Assembly: GCA_003543115.1 (NCBI GenBank)
Contig: DPJH01000054.1
Span: forward strand, 1-6,963
From: Candidatus Moraniibacteriota bacterium
GTDB taxonomy: Bacteria; Patescibacteriota; Minisyncoccia; Moranbacterales; UBA2206
Length of the DNA stretch: 6,963 nucleotides
Direction of reading: 5' to 3'
Of this stretch, positions 1 through 5,880 are shown in pieces (positions within the stretch are counted from its first letter, which is position 1; every line of letters starts with the position of its first letter). The translations under genes and the position numbers were made by a program. The notes beneath the pieces are model-generated. The model searched no databases, was not told where the DNA came from, and saw only the letters and a program-made list of their open reading frames with translations.

Positions 1-1
1 C

Positions 2-244
2 TGCTTGGTAGCGGCGGAAACCTTGACCGGACTCATAATCGCTTCAGCTTTGATGCAGCCGGATAAAAAACTCGCTAGCGTACAGTTAGCATCTCTCAAG
101 AAGAAATTTAAAAGCAAAGGTTTTGCGGCTAGATGCAATCGGGACCTTATAAGAGAATGTGAGAAGGCTGGAATTCCGCTAGATGAATTTTTGGAGCTGG
201 GACTCAAAGCTTTGCAGGGAATAAGTGATAAATTGGGAATGTAA
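2..244 (+). CDS. HD-superfamily hydrolase, C-terminal part (5' end outside window)
   Basis: This is the last 80 residues of a gene that enters from the left edge; the frame is open from base 2, so the TTG at position 5 is not a credible start. The sequence matches the C-terminal part I know from small bacterial HDIG/HD-domain phosphohydrolases (about 180-190 residues). In that family a segment like 'ETLTGLIIASALMQPDK' is followed by a basic helix ('SLKKKFKSKGFAARCNRD') and then 'GIPLDEFLELGLKAL'. The metal-binding HD residues lie upstream, so activity cannot be judged from this fragment. Family members are predicted metal-dependent phosphohydrolases acting in the cytoplasm, usually of unknown substrate. 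The gene ends with TAA, 42 nt before the peptidase E-like gene. Family call is fairly firm; function is inferred only. Confidence 0.75.
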   Translation, partial: CLVAAETLTGLIIASALMQPDKKLASVQLASLKKKFKSKGFAARCNRDLIRECEKAGIPLDEFLELGLKALQGISDKLGM

Positions 245-286
245 AATTTATAAATACGAGTATTCTTATTGACTAAATAGTTTTTT

Positions 287-916
287 ATGAAAAATAACAT
301 TTTTTTGACTTCTGACGGCGCGACTGTGATGCATGATATTGTGAGGCATTTTGATTTTAAAAATAAAAAGAAAACATTGTTTGTTGAAACATCAGGAGAA
401 ATGCATATTGGCGATAGGCCATGGATTGATAACGCAAGAAAGAAAATGGAGGAGTTGGGATTCCATATGACCAAATATACAATTACGGATAAGACGGAGA
501 ATGAGATTGAGGAAGCGTTGCAGGAGACAGACATTATTTATGTAGCTGGCGGAAACAGCGCGTATCTGCTATTTCAATCGCAAAAGAATGATTTTGCAAA
601 AGTTGTAAAAAAATTTATCAAGAATGGCGGCATCTATATCGGACAAAGCGCAGGATCGATGGTGACAGGGCCAAGCATCGAGCCTTTATATAAGGCGGAT
701 AATAGCGAATGGTTCGTGAAGCTGAAGAGTTTCGAAGGATATGGTTTAGTGGATTTTATCACTGTCCCGCATTTTGGACGTGAGGATAAGAAAGAGGCAT
801 TTTTGAATCACAGACTCGCTCTTATGTATGGTGAGAAGTATAAATATATTTTGCTGACGGACAGACAATATATAAGAATGCAAGAGGATGGTATGTATAA
901 AATTGAAGAAGTTTAG
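287..916 (+). CDS. Peptidase E-like hydrolase (S51 family, class I glutamine amidotransferase-like fold)
   Basis: This 209-residue protein has the features of the S51 peptidases (PepE / cyanophycinase relatives), which cut Asp-X dipeptides or related isopeptides in the cytoplasm. The N-terminus 'KNNIFLTSDG' is the usual first beta strand. 'YVAGGNSAYLL' (about 85-95) corresponds to the glycine-rich oxyanion loop. 'IGQSAGSMV' (118-126) is the nucleophile elbow, with Ser121 as likely catalytic serine. 'VPHFGRED' (160-167) supplies the likely catalytic His162. The third catalytic position is probably acidic near Asp192 in 'LLTDRQYI', but this assignment is uncertain. Length is close to the family norm (about 200-230). 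The ATG at 287 is chosen because it preserves the first strand; there is no Shine-Dalgarno sequence, only a T run. The gene ends in TAG, 35 nt before the ferredoxin gene. True substrate is unknown; cyanophycin-type or general dipeptide hydrolysis are both possible. Confidence 0.85.
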   Translation: MKNNIFLTSDGATVMHDIVRHFDFKNKKKTLFVETSGEMHIGDRPWIDNARKKMEELGFHMTKYTITDKTENEIEEALQETDIIYVAGGNSAYLLFQSQKNDFAKVVKKFIKNGGIYIGQSAGSMVTGPSIEPLYKADNSEWFVKLKSFEGYGLVDFITVPHFGREDKKEAFLNHRLALMYGEKYKYILLTDRQYIRMQEDGMYKIEEV

Positions 917-951
917 GAATGATACTAATTTGTCTAATTAAATAAAAATTT

Positions 952-1557
952 ATGCCAGTCCTCATTAATTTCAAAATCTGTGACAATGCCAAAGAGTGCA
1001 ATGGTGTTGCGGTCTGTCCGACCGGGGCATTGGCATGGGACGAGAAGAAAAAAAGCATCAAAATTGATAATGGCAAATGCATCAGTTGCCGCAAATGTGA
1101 AAAAGGCTGCATGGTGGATGCTATTCATGTGGCGAAGAATGAGAAGGAATATGAGAAAATTGAAAAAGAAATAGAAATAGATTCTCGAAAAACCTCGGAT
1201 CTTTTCGTAGACCGCTATGGAGCACAGCCGATCCATCTGGCATTCTTGATAGGAGAGGATAAATTTCAATTAGAGGTAGAGGAATCTGATAAGCTGGTAG
1301 CGGCAGAGTTATTTTATGATGAATCGATAGAATGTTTATTGAAATCTGTACCTATGAAAGAATTGCTGTCTGACTATCAGGTCAAATATAGGAAAGTGGA
1401 AACAGGAAAAGAGTTGATGGAAAAATACAGAATCAAAAAACTGCCAGCCTTGCTGTTTTTTGAAAAAAGAAAGTTATTGGGTAAAATCGAAGGTTATTAC
1501 GACAACAAGAAAAAAGATATTTTAGTGAAAAAAATAAAAGCTATAATTAAAAAATAA
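952..1557 (+). CDS. Ferredoxin-like Fe-S domain fused to a thioredoxin-fold domain
   Basis: This 201-residue protein has two parts. Residues 1-62 form a ferredoxin-like module. The second motif is canonical in spacing (C43-x2-C46-x2-C49-x3-C53), but the first is unusual: C10-x5-C16-x5-C22-Pro, with no third close cysteine. By the ferredoxin pairing rule, C43, C46, C49 and C22 give one complete [4Fe-4S] site, while C10, C16 and C53 leave the other with only three cysteines. After a charged helical linker (about 62-80), residues 85-201 resemble a thioredoxin fold. They contain 'KYRIKKLPALLFF' with the likely cis-proline Pro165 and a following 'GKIEGYY'. The expected CXXC active site is missing; only Cys128 lies nearby. 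A role in electron transfer or redox sensing is plausible but inferred. The next gene starts 4 nt after the stop, suggesting co-transcription. I have seen similar fusions mainly in CPR genomes. Confidence 0.8.
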   Translation: MPVLINFKICDNAKECNGVAVCPTGALAWDEKKKSIKIDNGKCISCRKCEKGCMVDAIHVAKNEKEYEKIEKEIEIDSRKTSDLFVDRYGAQPIHLAFLIGEDKFQLEVEESDKLVAAELFYDESIECLLKSVPMKELLSDYQVKYRKVETGKELMEKYRIKKLPALLFFEKRKLLGKIEGYYDNKKKDILVKKIKAIIKK

Positions 1558-1561
1558 ACCT

Positions 1562-1933
1562 ATGGGAATCAAAGTGGAATTTAATCCTGATTTGGCGCTC
1601 CGTGATATCTCGGAATATAAAGCCGGAAGAAGAAAATTGGAAGAATGCGTTCCGGAAAAATTGGAAGCGGGAAAAGAATACGCGTTTTTGAAAAGCGGGC
1701 AGAGGCTCTATTATTTGAGCGATAGCAAGTTTTGGGGAGAAGGCCAGATTCCTTTCATGAAAACCCAAGGAAACGAAAAACTGTCTCGGCCTATCGCTAG
1801 CATCAAGATCGTTGAGGCGACGCATTTTCTGGAAAACGGAGAAGTTTGCACTAAAGGAAAATATCTGGTCAAAAAAGTGTTCGATGAAAGCGATACTCAA
1901 ATTCATTTTGAAGCATGCAAGATAATTGAATAA
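1562..1933 (+). CDS. Conserved hypothetical protein, CPR type
   Basis: This 123-residue protein has no domain I can name with certainty. It begins 'MGIKVEFNPDLALRDI' and has a central part, 'GQIPFMKTQGNEKLSRPIAS', followed by 'IKIVEATHFLENGEVCTKGKY'. This pattern matches small uncharacterised proteins I associate with Parcubacteria and related lineages. There is no signal peptide or membrane segment, so it is probably cytoplasmic. The predicted make-up is mixed alpha/beta, with an N-terminal charged helix (about 14-33) and several beta strands after it. The shape faintly suggests a PUA/ASCH-like barrel, but I see no diagnostic motif and treat that as speculation. The start ATG lies 4 nt after the ferredoxin-thioredoxin stop, and the acetyltransferase starts 11 nt after its own stop, so translation and transcription with both neighbours is likely. 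Two cysteines (29 and 96 region) plus Cys near the C-terminus are present without a metal-site spacing. Confidence 0.75.
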   Translation: MGIKVEFNPDLALRDISEYKAGRRKLEECVPEKLEAGKEYAFLKSGQRLYYLSDSKFWGEGQIPFMKTQGNEKLSRPIASIKIVEATHFLENGEVCTKGKYLVKKVFDESDTQIHFEACKIIE

Positions 1934-1944
1934 TATTTGTTAAG

Positions 1945-2394
1945 ATGGAAGATAAAATAAAAATAACCAAAATGACTGAGGAGCACTTGAAACCGCTCTT
2001 AAAAATGGGCAAGAAACATTGGCCGGAGGATGGTTGGCTGACAATGAGCTATTTGAAAAATTCATTGGGGCAAAAAGGCCTGAGTTATGCCGCTCTAGAA
2101 AATGATAGGGTTATAGGAGGCGTGATCATGGTTTTTGAGGACATTGTTAAGAATTGGATCCGTTATATTATTATTGAGGAGAATTATAGAAATAGCGGAA
2201 CTGGCAGCCGCTTGCTTGAGAAAATAACGAAACATTTAAAGCATGGCGAAAGCATTTTTGTGGATGCCGGTGCCGGTCTGGAGGATAGGGGAGCAGTTCA
2301 TTTTTATGAGAAAAACGGATTTAAGAATCGAGGAAAAGTGAAAAGTCTCTATGGAAAACATGCAGGCTATATTTTGGAAAAAGATATTATTTAA
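1945..2394 (+). CDS. GNAT-family N-acetyltransferase
   Basis: This 149-residue protein fits the GNAT fold, which transfers an acetyl group from acetyl-CoA to an amine. The acetyl-CoA pyrophosphate loop is visible as 'YIIIEENYRNSGTGSRLL', with the R/Q-x-x-G-x-G motif at Arg82-Asn-Ser-Gly85-Thr-Gly87. The conserved C-terminal motif 'AVHFYEKNGFKNRG' (117-130) contains Tyr121, the position often used as general acid in this superfamily. Upstream, 'YAALENDRVIGGVIMVFED' is the usual beta2-beta3 hairpin. Length is typical (about 140-170). The substrate cannot be read from the sequence; antibiotics, protein N-termini, polyamines or small metabolites are all possible. It starts 11 nt after the preceding stop with no Shine-Dalgarno sequence, and the Nudix gene starts 9 nt after its own stop. 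Confidence 0.88.
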   Translation: MEDKIKITKMTEEHLKPLLKMGKKHWPEDGWLTMSYLKNSLGQKGLSYAALENDRVIGGVIMVFEDIVKNWIRYIIIEENYRNSGTGSRLLEKITKHLKHGESIFVDAGAGLEDRGAVHFYEKNGFKNRGKVKSLYGKHAGYILEKDII

Positions 2395-2403
2395 AAATAA
2401 AAA

Positions 2404-2871
2404 ATGACAAAAATTTGCGATCATACAAGTGTTGGAATTCTGGCTTGGAAAGAAGATAAGCTGCTCTTGATAGAGAGAAAAAAATTTCCATTCGGCTTTG
2501 CCGTTCCTGCGGGGCACATGGATAGTGATGTTTCCTATGAAGAAGCAGCGATAAGAGAGCTTGAAGAAGAAGTCGGACTGAAGAGCGTTGATCTGGAGCT
2601 GTTGATTGAGGGCAGAAAAGAAAATCCTTGCCGGAGAGAAAATGGAGACTGGCATTATTGGAAAATATATAGAATGGAAACAAAAGGAGAAATTCAGAGA
2701 AGCTTGGATGAAACCAAGCAGGCAGCATATCTGTCGATAGATGAAATCAGACAATTAGGGCAAAGGACAGAAAAATATTTAGTAGGCAAAATTTCAGAAG
2801 AAGAATGGGAAGATAGTCCAGGGATTGAACCAGTTTGGTATGAATGGTTTAGGGAATTAAAAATAATTTAA
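2404..2871 (+). CDS. Nudix-family hydrolase
   Basis: This 155-residue protein is a Nudix hydrolase, a Mg2+-dependent enzyme that cleaves nucleoside diphosphates linked to another moiety. The Nudix box runs from Gly37 to Leu59. The catalytic helix 'RELEEEVGL' (51-59) matches REUxEExGU exactly, giving Glu52, Glu55 and Glu56 as metal ligands. The upstream Gly-x5-Glu half is altered: the position normally Glu is Val43 ('GHMDSDVSYEEAA'). The strand before the box, 'FPFGFAVPAGHMD', is typical of MutT-like members, and 'VGILAWKEDKLLLIERKK' is the first sheet. The C-terminal region carries an acidic and Trp-rich tail ('EEEWEDSPGIEPVWYEWF'), which may contribute to substrate selection. Substrate is unknown: oxidised dNTPs, NDP-sugars or ADP-ribose are possible. 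Its neighbour at 2879 is a putative nucleoside-handling enzyme 7 nt downstream, so a nucleotide clean-up or salvage role is a reasonable inference. Confidence 0.88.
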   Translation: MTKICDHTSVGILAWKEDKLLLIERKKFPFGFAVPAGHMDSDVSYEEAAIRELEEEVGLKSVDLELLIEGRKENPCRRENGDWHYWKIYRMETKGEIQRSLDETKQAAYLSIDEIRQLGQRTEKYLVGKISEEEWEDSPGIEPVWYEWFRELKII

Positions 2872-2878
2872 AAATATC

Positions 2879-3301
2879 ATGAAAATAGCAATAGTCGGAA
2901 GTTCAAAATTTGCAAAACAAATGGTTGAATATCAGGATAGGCTTATTGAGCTTGGGCATGTGGTAGATGTTCATGAACATTATGTTGCTCAAGCCAGAGG
3001 AGAAATGAAAGATATGATTGAAAGGATTAGCAATGAGCATGCATCCCTAAAAATAGAAAATGATTACATCAAATATCATTATAATGAAATCGTGAAATCT
3101 GATGCGGTTTTGGTATTGAATTTCGATAAAAATGGAGTAAGGAATTATATCGGGGGGAACACTCTTATGGAATTGGGCTTTGCGCATGTGCATGATAAGA
3201 AGATTTTTCTGCTTAATCCGATTCCGGAAATATCTTATTCAGAGGAAATCCAGGCTGTAGAGCCTGAGGTAATCAATGGTGATTTAACTTTGATAAAATA
3301 A
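2879..3301 (+). CDS. Nucleoside 2-deoxyribosyltransferase-like protein
   Basis: This 140-residue protein resembles the nucleoside 2-deoxyribosyltransferase (NDT) superfamily, a Rossmann-like fold that cleaves or exchanges N-glycosidic bonds. The N-terminus 'MKIAIVGSSKFAKQMVEYQD' has the usual first strand and serine-containing loop. A middle strand 'SDAVLVLNFD' (74-83) carries the typical 'x-D-x-V-x-V-x-N' pattern. 'NYIGGNTLMELGFAHVHDKK' (89-108) matches the NDT 'G-x-x-x-E-x-G-x-A' helix, with Glu98 as candidate nucleophile. The C-terminal 'IFLLNPIPE' and 'VINGDL' are features I associate with a CPR/archaeal branch of this group. A true transferase, a nucleoside or nucleotide hydrolase, or a non-enzymatic ligand-binding protein cannot be distinguished here. 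It starts 7 nt after the Nudix gene, supporting a shared nucleotide-related role. No membrane segments or signal peptide. Confidence 0.7.
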   Translation: MKIAIVGSSKFAKQMVEYQDRLIELGHVVDVHEHYVAQARGEMKDMIERISNEHASLKIENDYIKYHYNEIVKSDAVLVLNFDKNGVRNYIGGNTLMELGFAHVHDKKIFLLNPIPEISYSEEIQAVEPEVINGDLTLIK

Positions 3302-3339
3302 TCAAATCTAAAATAAGCGAAGAAAACAAAGATAAATTA

Positions 3340-3885
3340 ATGGAACTGCAAATCGTAAAATTTTTCAATCGTTTGGGGCGTGGCAGCATGGACGCGCTGA
3401 CAAAGATCGTCAGTCATATTTTTTTGTTGGCGGCTGTTTGGGCGACAGTCGGAACATGGATTTTGTTTTTCGATAGGGCGAGCGGACGGGAAATTTTTGT
3501 AGCCATGGCAATCGCATCAATTTTGCATTTTGTCATTGGTGAAGGTGTTTTTAAAATTTTTCTTCCCAAATATTTCCCAGTAAGAAAGAGGCCTTATATA
3601 TTATATCCTGATGAAATCAAGGCGATCGGCCGTGAGCATAGGGATTCTTCTTTTCCCTCAAGCCATATGTCAACGACTGCGGCCATGCTCATGATAATAA
3701 CCTATTTCTATATTTTCATCTGGCCGATATCGTCAATCTTTTTGATTTTTATGGCTTATGCCAGGATGCACAATGGAATGCATTATCCGAGCGATATCGT
3801 AGCTGGAACAGCCCTAGGGATGCTATATGGGCTGATTGGCATATACTATGCTAAAATGATGACCATTTTCTTTATTTTTTTATAG
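3340..3885 (+). CDS. PAP2-family membrane phosphatase (undecaprenyl-diphosphatase-like)
   Basis: This 181-residue integral membrane protein carries the three PAP2 (type 2 phosphatidic acid phosphatase) motifs. Motif 1 is K-x6-RP at Lys77...Arg84-Pro85 in 'KYFPVRKRPY'. Motif 2 is 'FPSSH' (105-109), where the family usually has PSGH, with His109 as catalytic acid/base. Motif 3 is R-x5-H-x3-D at Arg142, His148 (nucleophile) and Asp152 in 'ARMHNGMHYPSDIVAG'. Hydrophobic stretches near 24-45, 53-70, 112-138 and 155-180 give four or five membrane spans, with the active site expected on the outer face. Family members dephosphorylate lipid phosphates such as undecaprenyl diphosphate, phosphatidylglycerol phosphate or phosphatidic acid; an envelope lipid carrier role is most likely but inferred. 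It follows the NDT-like gene by 38 nt and precedes serS by 54 nt. The stop is TAG. Confidence 0.88.
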   Translation: MELQIVKFFNRLGRGSMDALTKIVSHIFLLAAVWATVGTWILFFDRASGREIFVAMAIASILHFVIGEGVFKIFLPKYFPVRKRPYILYPDEIKAIGREHRDSSFPSSHMSTTAAMLMIITYFYIFIWPISSIFLIFMAYARMHNGMHYPSDIVAGTALGMLYGLIGIYYAKMMTIFFIFL

Positions 3886-3886
3886 A

Positions 3887-3928
3887 AATGGTATAGACTG
3901 ACAATATTATAATAAGTTAATTTATAAT
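3887..3928 (+). promoter_or_regulatory. Possible promoter region for serS
   Basis: The 54-nt gap before serS is AT-rich and contains two -10-like candidates. One is an extended -10, TGGTATAGA at 3889-3897. The other is TATAAT at 3908-3913, about 27 nt before the start codon, with CTGACA at 3898-3903 too close to act as its -35. Neither has a good -35 at 16-18 nt, so serS may also be read from upstream genes. Weak call. Confidence 0.3.
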
Positions 3929-3939
3929 TTATAATTTAT
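3919..3939 (+). repeat. Three tandem copies of AATTTAT before the serS start
   Basis: The 21 bases directly before the serS ATG are three perfect head-to-tail copies of the 7-mer AATTTAT. The tract occupies the place where a ribosome binding site would normally sit. It also creates extra TATAAT matches (3923-3928 and 3930-3935). It could simply be low-complexity AT sequence or an unstructured translation-initiation leader. Confidence 0.7.
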
Positions 3940-5211
3940 ATGTTGGATATTAAATTTATTAGGGAAAATGCAGAACTCGTTAAAAATAATTGCAAAAATA
4001 GATTGTCTAGTGTCAATATTGATGAGTTTCTAAGCTTAGACGGGGAAATCCGAAAAATGGAGACCGCTCTGGATGTGTTGAGAGCGAGGAGGAATAGCGT
4101 TTCTAAGACGAAGCCTTCTCCGGAACAGATAGACGAGATGAAAGCGGTGGGAGCAGAAATCAAAGTGATTGAAGAGAATCTCGTGCCGATGAAAACTGAA
4201 TTTAGGGAAATGTGGATGGCGATTCCCAATATGACCCATCCGGACGTGGCAGTCAGCCTGAATGAAGATGATAATCCGGTGCTGGATACATTTTTGGAAC
4301 CGACCGTTTTTGATTTTGAAGCGCAAGATCACGTTCAATTGGCCGAGATCAATGATCTGATTGATTTCGAGAGAGCCACTAAAGTTTCCGGAGCAAAATT
4401 TTATTATCTGAAAAATGAATTAGCACTGATGGAATTCGCTCTTATCCAATATGCTCTTGAAACCGTAGTCAAGCGAGGCTTTATCCCTTTTTCTACTCCG
4501 GATCTGGCAAAAAGAGAGGTGCTTGAAGGATTGGGATTCAACCCGCGGGGAGAATCCACTCAGATTTACAACATTGAAAATTCAGATCTGTGCTTGGTGG
4601 GAACAGCGGAAATCACCATGGGAGGCTATCATATGGATGAGGTTCTGGATGAAAAAGATTTGCCGAAAAAGTATGTAGCCGTTTCTCATTGTTTCAGAAC
4701 GGAAGCCGGAGCTTATTCAAAATTTTCCAAGGGAATTTTCAGGGTTCATCAATTCACTAAGATTGAAATGTTTCAATATGTGATGCCTGAAAAAAGCGAA
4801 GAGGCTCACTTGGAAATGTTGGCGGTTGAAAGAGAAATTTTTGAAGGTCTGAAAATCCCATTTCGAGTGATTGATCATTGTACGGCTGATCTCGGTTCTC
4901 CATCTATTCGCACATATGATCTGGAAGCTTGGATGCCTGGCAAGCCTAACAAGGACGGTGGCATGGGGGATTGGGCGGAAATCACTTCCACTTCCAATTG
5001 CACCGACTATCAGGCGCGCGGCTTGAATATCAAATATAAATCCGGAGATACGAAAGATTATTTGCATATGCTCAATGGCACGGCTATTGCTGTCAGTAGG
5101 GCGCTCATTGCGATTTTAGAGAACTATCAGCAATCAGACGGAAGCGTGAAAATTCCGGAAGCATTGAAAAAATTCATGCCGCTATCAATTGAAGAAATTC
5201 GAAAAAAATAA
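3940..5211 (+). CDS. serS: Seryl-tRNA synthetase
   Basis: This 423-residue protein is a full-length class II seryl-tRNA synthetase, which charges tRNA-Ser with serine using ATP in the cytoplasm. It begins with the family-typical 'MLDIKFIRENAELV', followed by the antiparallel coiled-coil arm (about 27-95) that grips the long variable arm of tRNA-Ser. The catalytic core shows the serine-binding 'LVGTAEIT' (219-226). Motif 2 is 'HCFRTEAGAYS' (250-260) and 'IFRVHQFTKIEMF' (266-278). Then come 'EITSTSNCTDYQARGLNI' (347-364) and motif 3 'LNGTAIAVSRALIAILENYQ' (378-397) with Arg387. Compared with the common bacterial motif 3 (LNGSxLAVGRT) it reads LNGTAIAVSRA. A loop 'GKPNKDGGMGDW' (334-345) precedes the 'AEITS' strand. 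These are lineage-type substitutions, not signs of inactivation. It starts 54 nt after the PAP2 gene and is closed by a strong terminator. Confidence 0.98.
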   Translation: MLDIKFIRENAELVKNNCKNRLSSVNIDEFLSLDGEIRKMETALDVLRARRNSVSKTKPSPEQIDEMKAVGAEIKVIEENLVPMKTEFREMWMAIPNMTHPDVAVSLNEDDNPVLDTFLEPTVFDFEAQDHVQLAEINDLIDFERATKVSGAKFYYLKNELALMEFALIQYALETVVKRGFIPFSTPDLAKREVLEGLGFNPRGESTQIYNIENSDLCLVGTAEITMGGYHMDEVLDEKDLPKKYVAVSHCFRTEAGAYSKFSKGIFRVHQFTKIEMFQYVMPEKSEEAHLEMLAVEREIFEGLKIPFRVIDHCTADLGSPSIRTYDLEAWMPGKPNKDGGMGDWAEITSTSNCTDYQARGLNIKYKSGDTKDYLHMLNGTAIAVSRALIAILENYQQSDGSVKIPEALKKFMPLSIEEIRKK

Positions 5212-5252
5212 ACTAAAAAAAGCCTCGATAATGGGGCTTTTTTAGTTTTTTT
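5211..5252 (+). terminator. Rho-independent terminator after serS
   Basis: Immediately overlapping the serS stop, AACTAAAAAAAGCCTC pairs with GGGGCTTTTTTAGTT around a six-base GATAAT loop (5227-5232). There is one bulged A and one G-U pair. A T run (5246-5252) follows. The A-rich left arm also gives a T-rich tract on the opposite strand, but no genes lie on that strand here. Confidence 0.88.
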
Positions 5253-5277
5253 GCAAAGGAAAAAACTGTGCTATAAT
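5251..5277 (+). promoter_or_regulatory. Extended -10 promoter of the three-gene unit
   Basis: A perfect TATAAT at 5272-5277 is preceded by TG at 5269-5270, forming an extended -10 (TGCTATAAT). TTGCAA at 5251-5256 is a candidate -35 with a 15-nt spacer, somewhat short; the TGN extension may compensate. Transcription would start near 5284, giving a leader of about 27 nt before the ATG at 5311. The -35 element shares bases with the T tract of the serS terminator. This promoter also rules out the upstream in-frame TTG at 5251 as start codon. Confidence 0.8.
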
Positions 5278-5310
5278 ACTAAAGTAATAATAAAGAAAAA
5301 AATAAATTCT

Positions 5311-5850
5311 ATGCTTGAAAGTGCCATCGAGCGAGGACTAGGAGGAAACTTCTTTAGTCCGGAAGAAGCAAAATTTTTAATGGAAGATTCGACAGAAAAA
5401 AGAAAAGAAAATGAGCCATTTAAGAAAGCGGAGATAGAAAATGTAGAAAGTGAATTTGAAAAAATTCAAGAGATGATGGGAATTAGTGCTGCAGAAATTA
5501 AGATGTTTTATGAATCCATAACTCCGGAAGATGCAAAAGATATCGTAGTGAAAACAATTGAAAAAATCCCTTCGGATTTTATGAAGGGAGACCAGTGGAA
5601 AATAGATAGCCTTAAAAAATTTGGAGGAAGGATAATGTGTTGGGCATCAATGAAATCTCCGATGGAAGCCCCGATGATTGCCGCTTCGATTATGATCATA
5701 ACGATGGGAGAAGGAAATATTGCTGATTGCATCCCAGGCGAAACAAATTATAGCGATCAAGAAATATCACAATTTGAAGTTGAGCAGGAAAAAGATGCAT
5801 TTAGAAATTATCCTATCAACAGCAGAGAATTGCATAAAGGAATACAATAG
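5311..5850 (+). CDS. Hypothetical protein, first gene of the envelope-protein unit
   Basis: I do not recognise this 179-residue protein. The ATG at 5311 is preferred over an in-frame TTG at 5251, because the TTG lies within the promoter and upstream of the expected transcript start. The protein is acidic and mostly helical. An N-terminal part, 'RGLGGNFFSPEEAKFLMED' (8-26), is followed by a highly charged stretch (28-55) and a Met-rich segment. Residues 118-133 ('MEAPMIAASIMIITMG') are hydrophobic but short, more like a buried helix than a membrane span. There is no signal peptide, so it is probably cytoplasmic. Two cysteines (110 and 140) are isolated. The gene stands first after a strong promoter, 31 nt upstream of a secreted protein gene with no terminator between, so they are likely co-expressed. 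No function is proposed. Confidence 0.75.
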   Translation: MLESAIERGLGGNFFSPEEAKFLMEDSTEKRKENEPFKKAEIENVESEFEKIQEMMGISAAEIKMFYESITPEDAKDIVVKTIEKIPSDFMKGDQWKIDSLKKFGGRIMCWASMKSPMEAPMIAASIMIITMGEGNIADCIPGETNYSDQEISQFEVEQEKDAFRNYPINSRELHKGIQ

Positions 5851-5880
5851 AGTAATTTAATTAACTAAATTAAAAAAACT

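Noticed and set aside
249..300. Promoter before the peptidase E-like gene (TTGACT at 269-274, TATAAA at 249-254)
   Set aside because: The two elements are in the wrong order, and the -10 position 17 nt after TTGACT would fall inside the gene with a poor match.
980..1174. Overlapping + strand frame of 64 codons inside the ferredoxin gene
   Set aside because: Composition is Met/Arg/Lys-rich noise and the ferredoxin cysteine motifs are in the other frame.
822..2754. Several open frames on the minus strand (for example 822-1112, 934-1269, 1547-1906, 2236-2754)
   Set aside because: They lie opposite well-supported genes, are rich in Phe, Leu, Ser and Ile as expected for the reverse of lysine/glutamate-rich coding sequence, and show no domain.
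5251..5310. In-frame TTG at 5251 as start of the hypothetical gene, adding 20 residues
   Set aside because: The TTG lies in the -35 element and serS terminator tract, upstream of the predicted transcript start near 5284; the added residues are lysine-rich and look non-coding.
3936..5732. Minus-strand open frames inside serS and the hypothetical gene (3936-4229, 4036-4338, 4717-5067, 5508-5732)
   Set aside because: Shadows of serS and the downstream gene; no recognisable motifs, no promoters on that strand.
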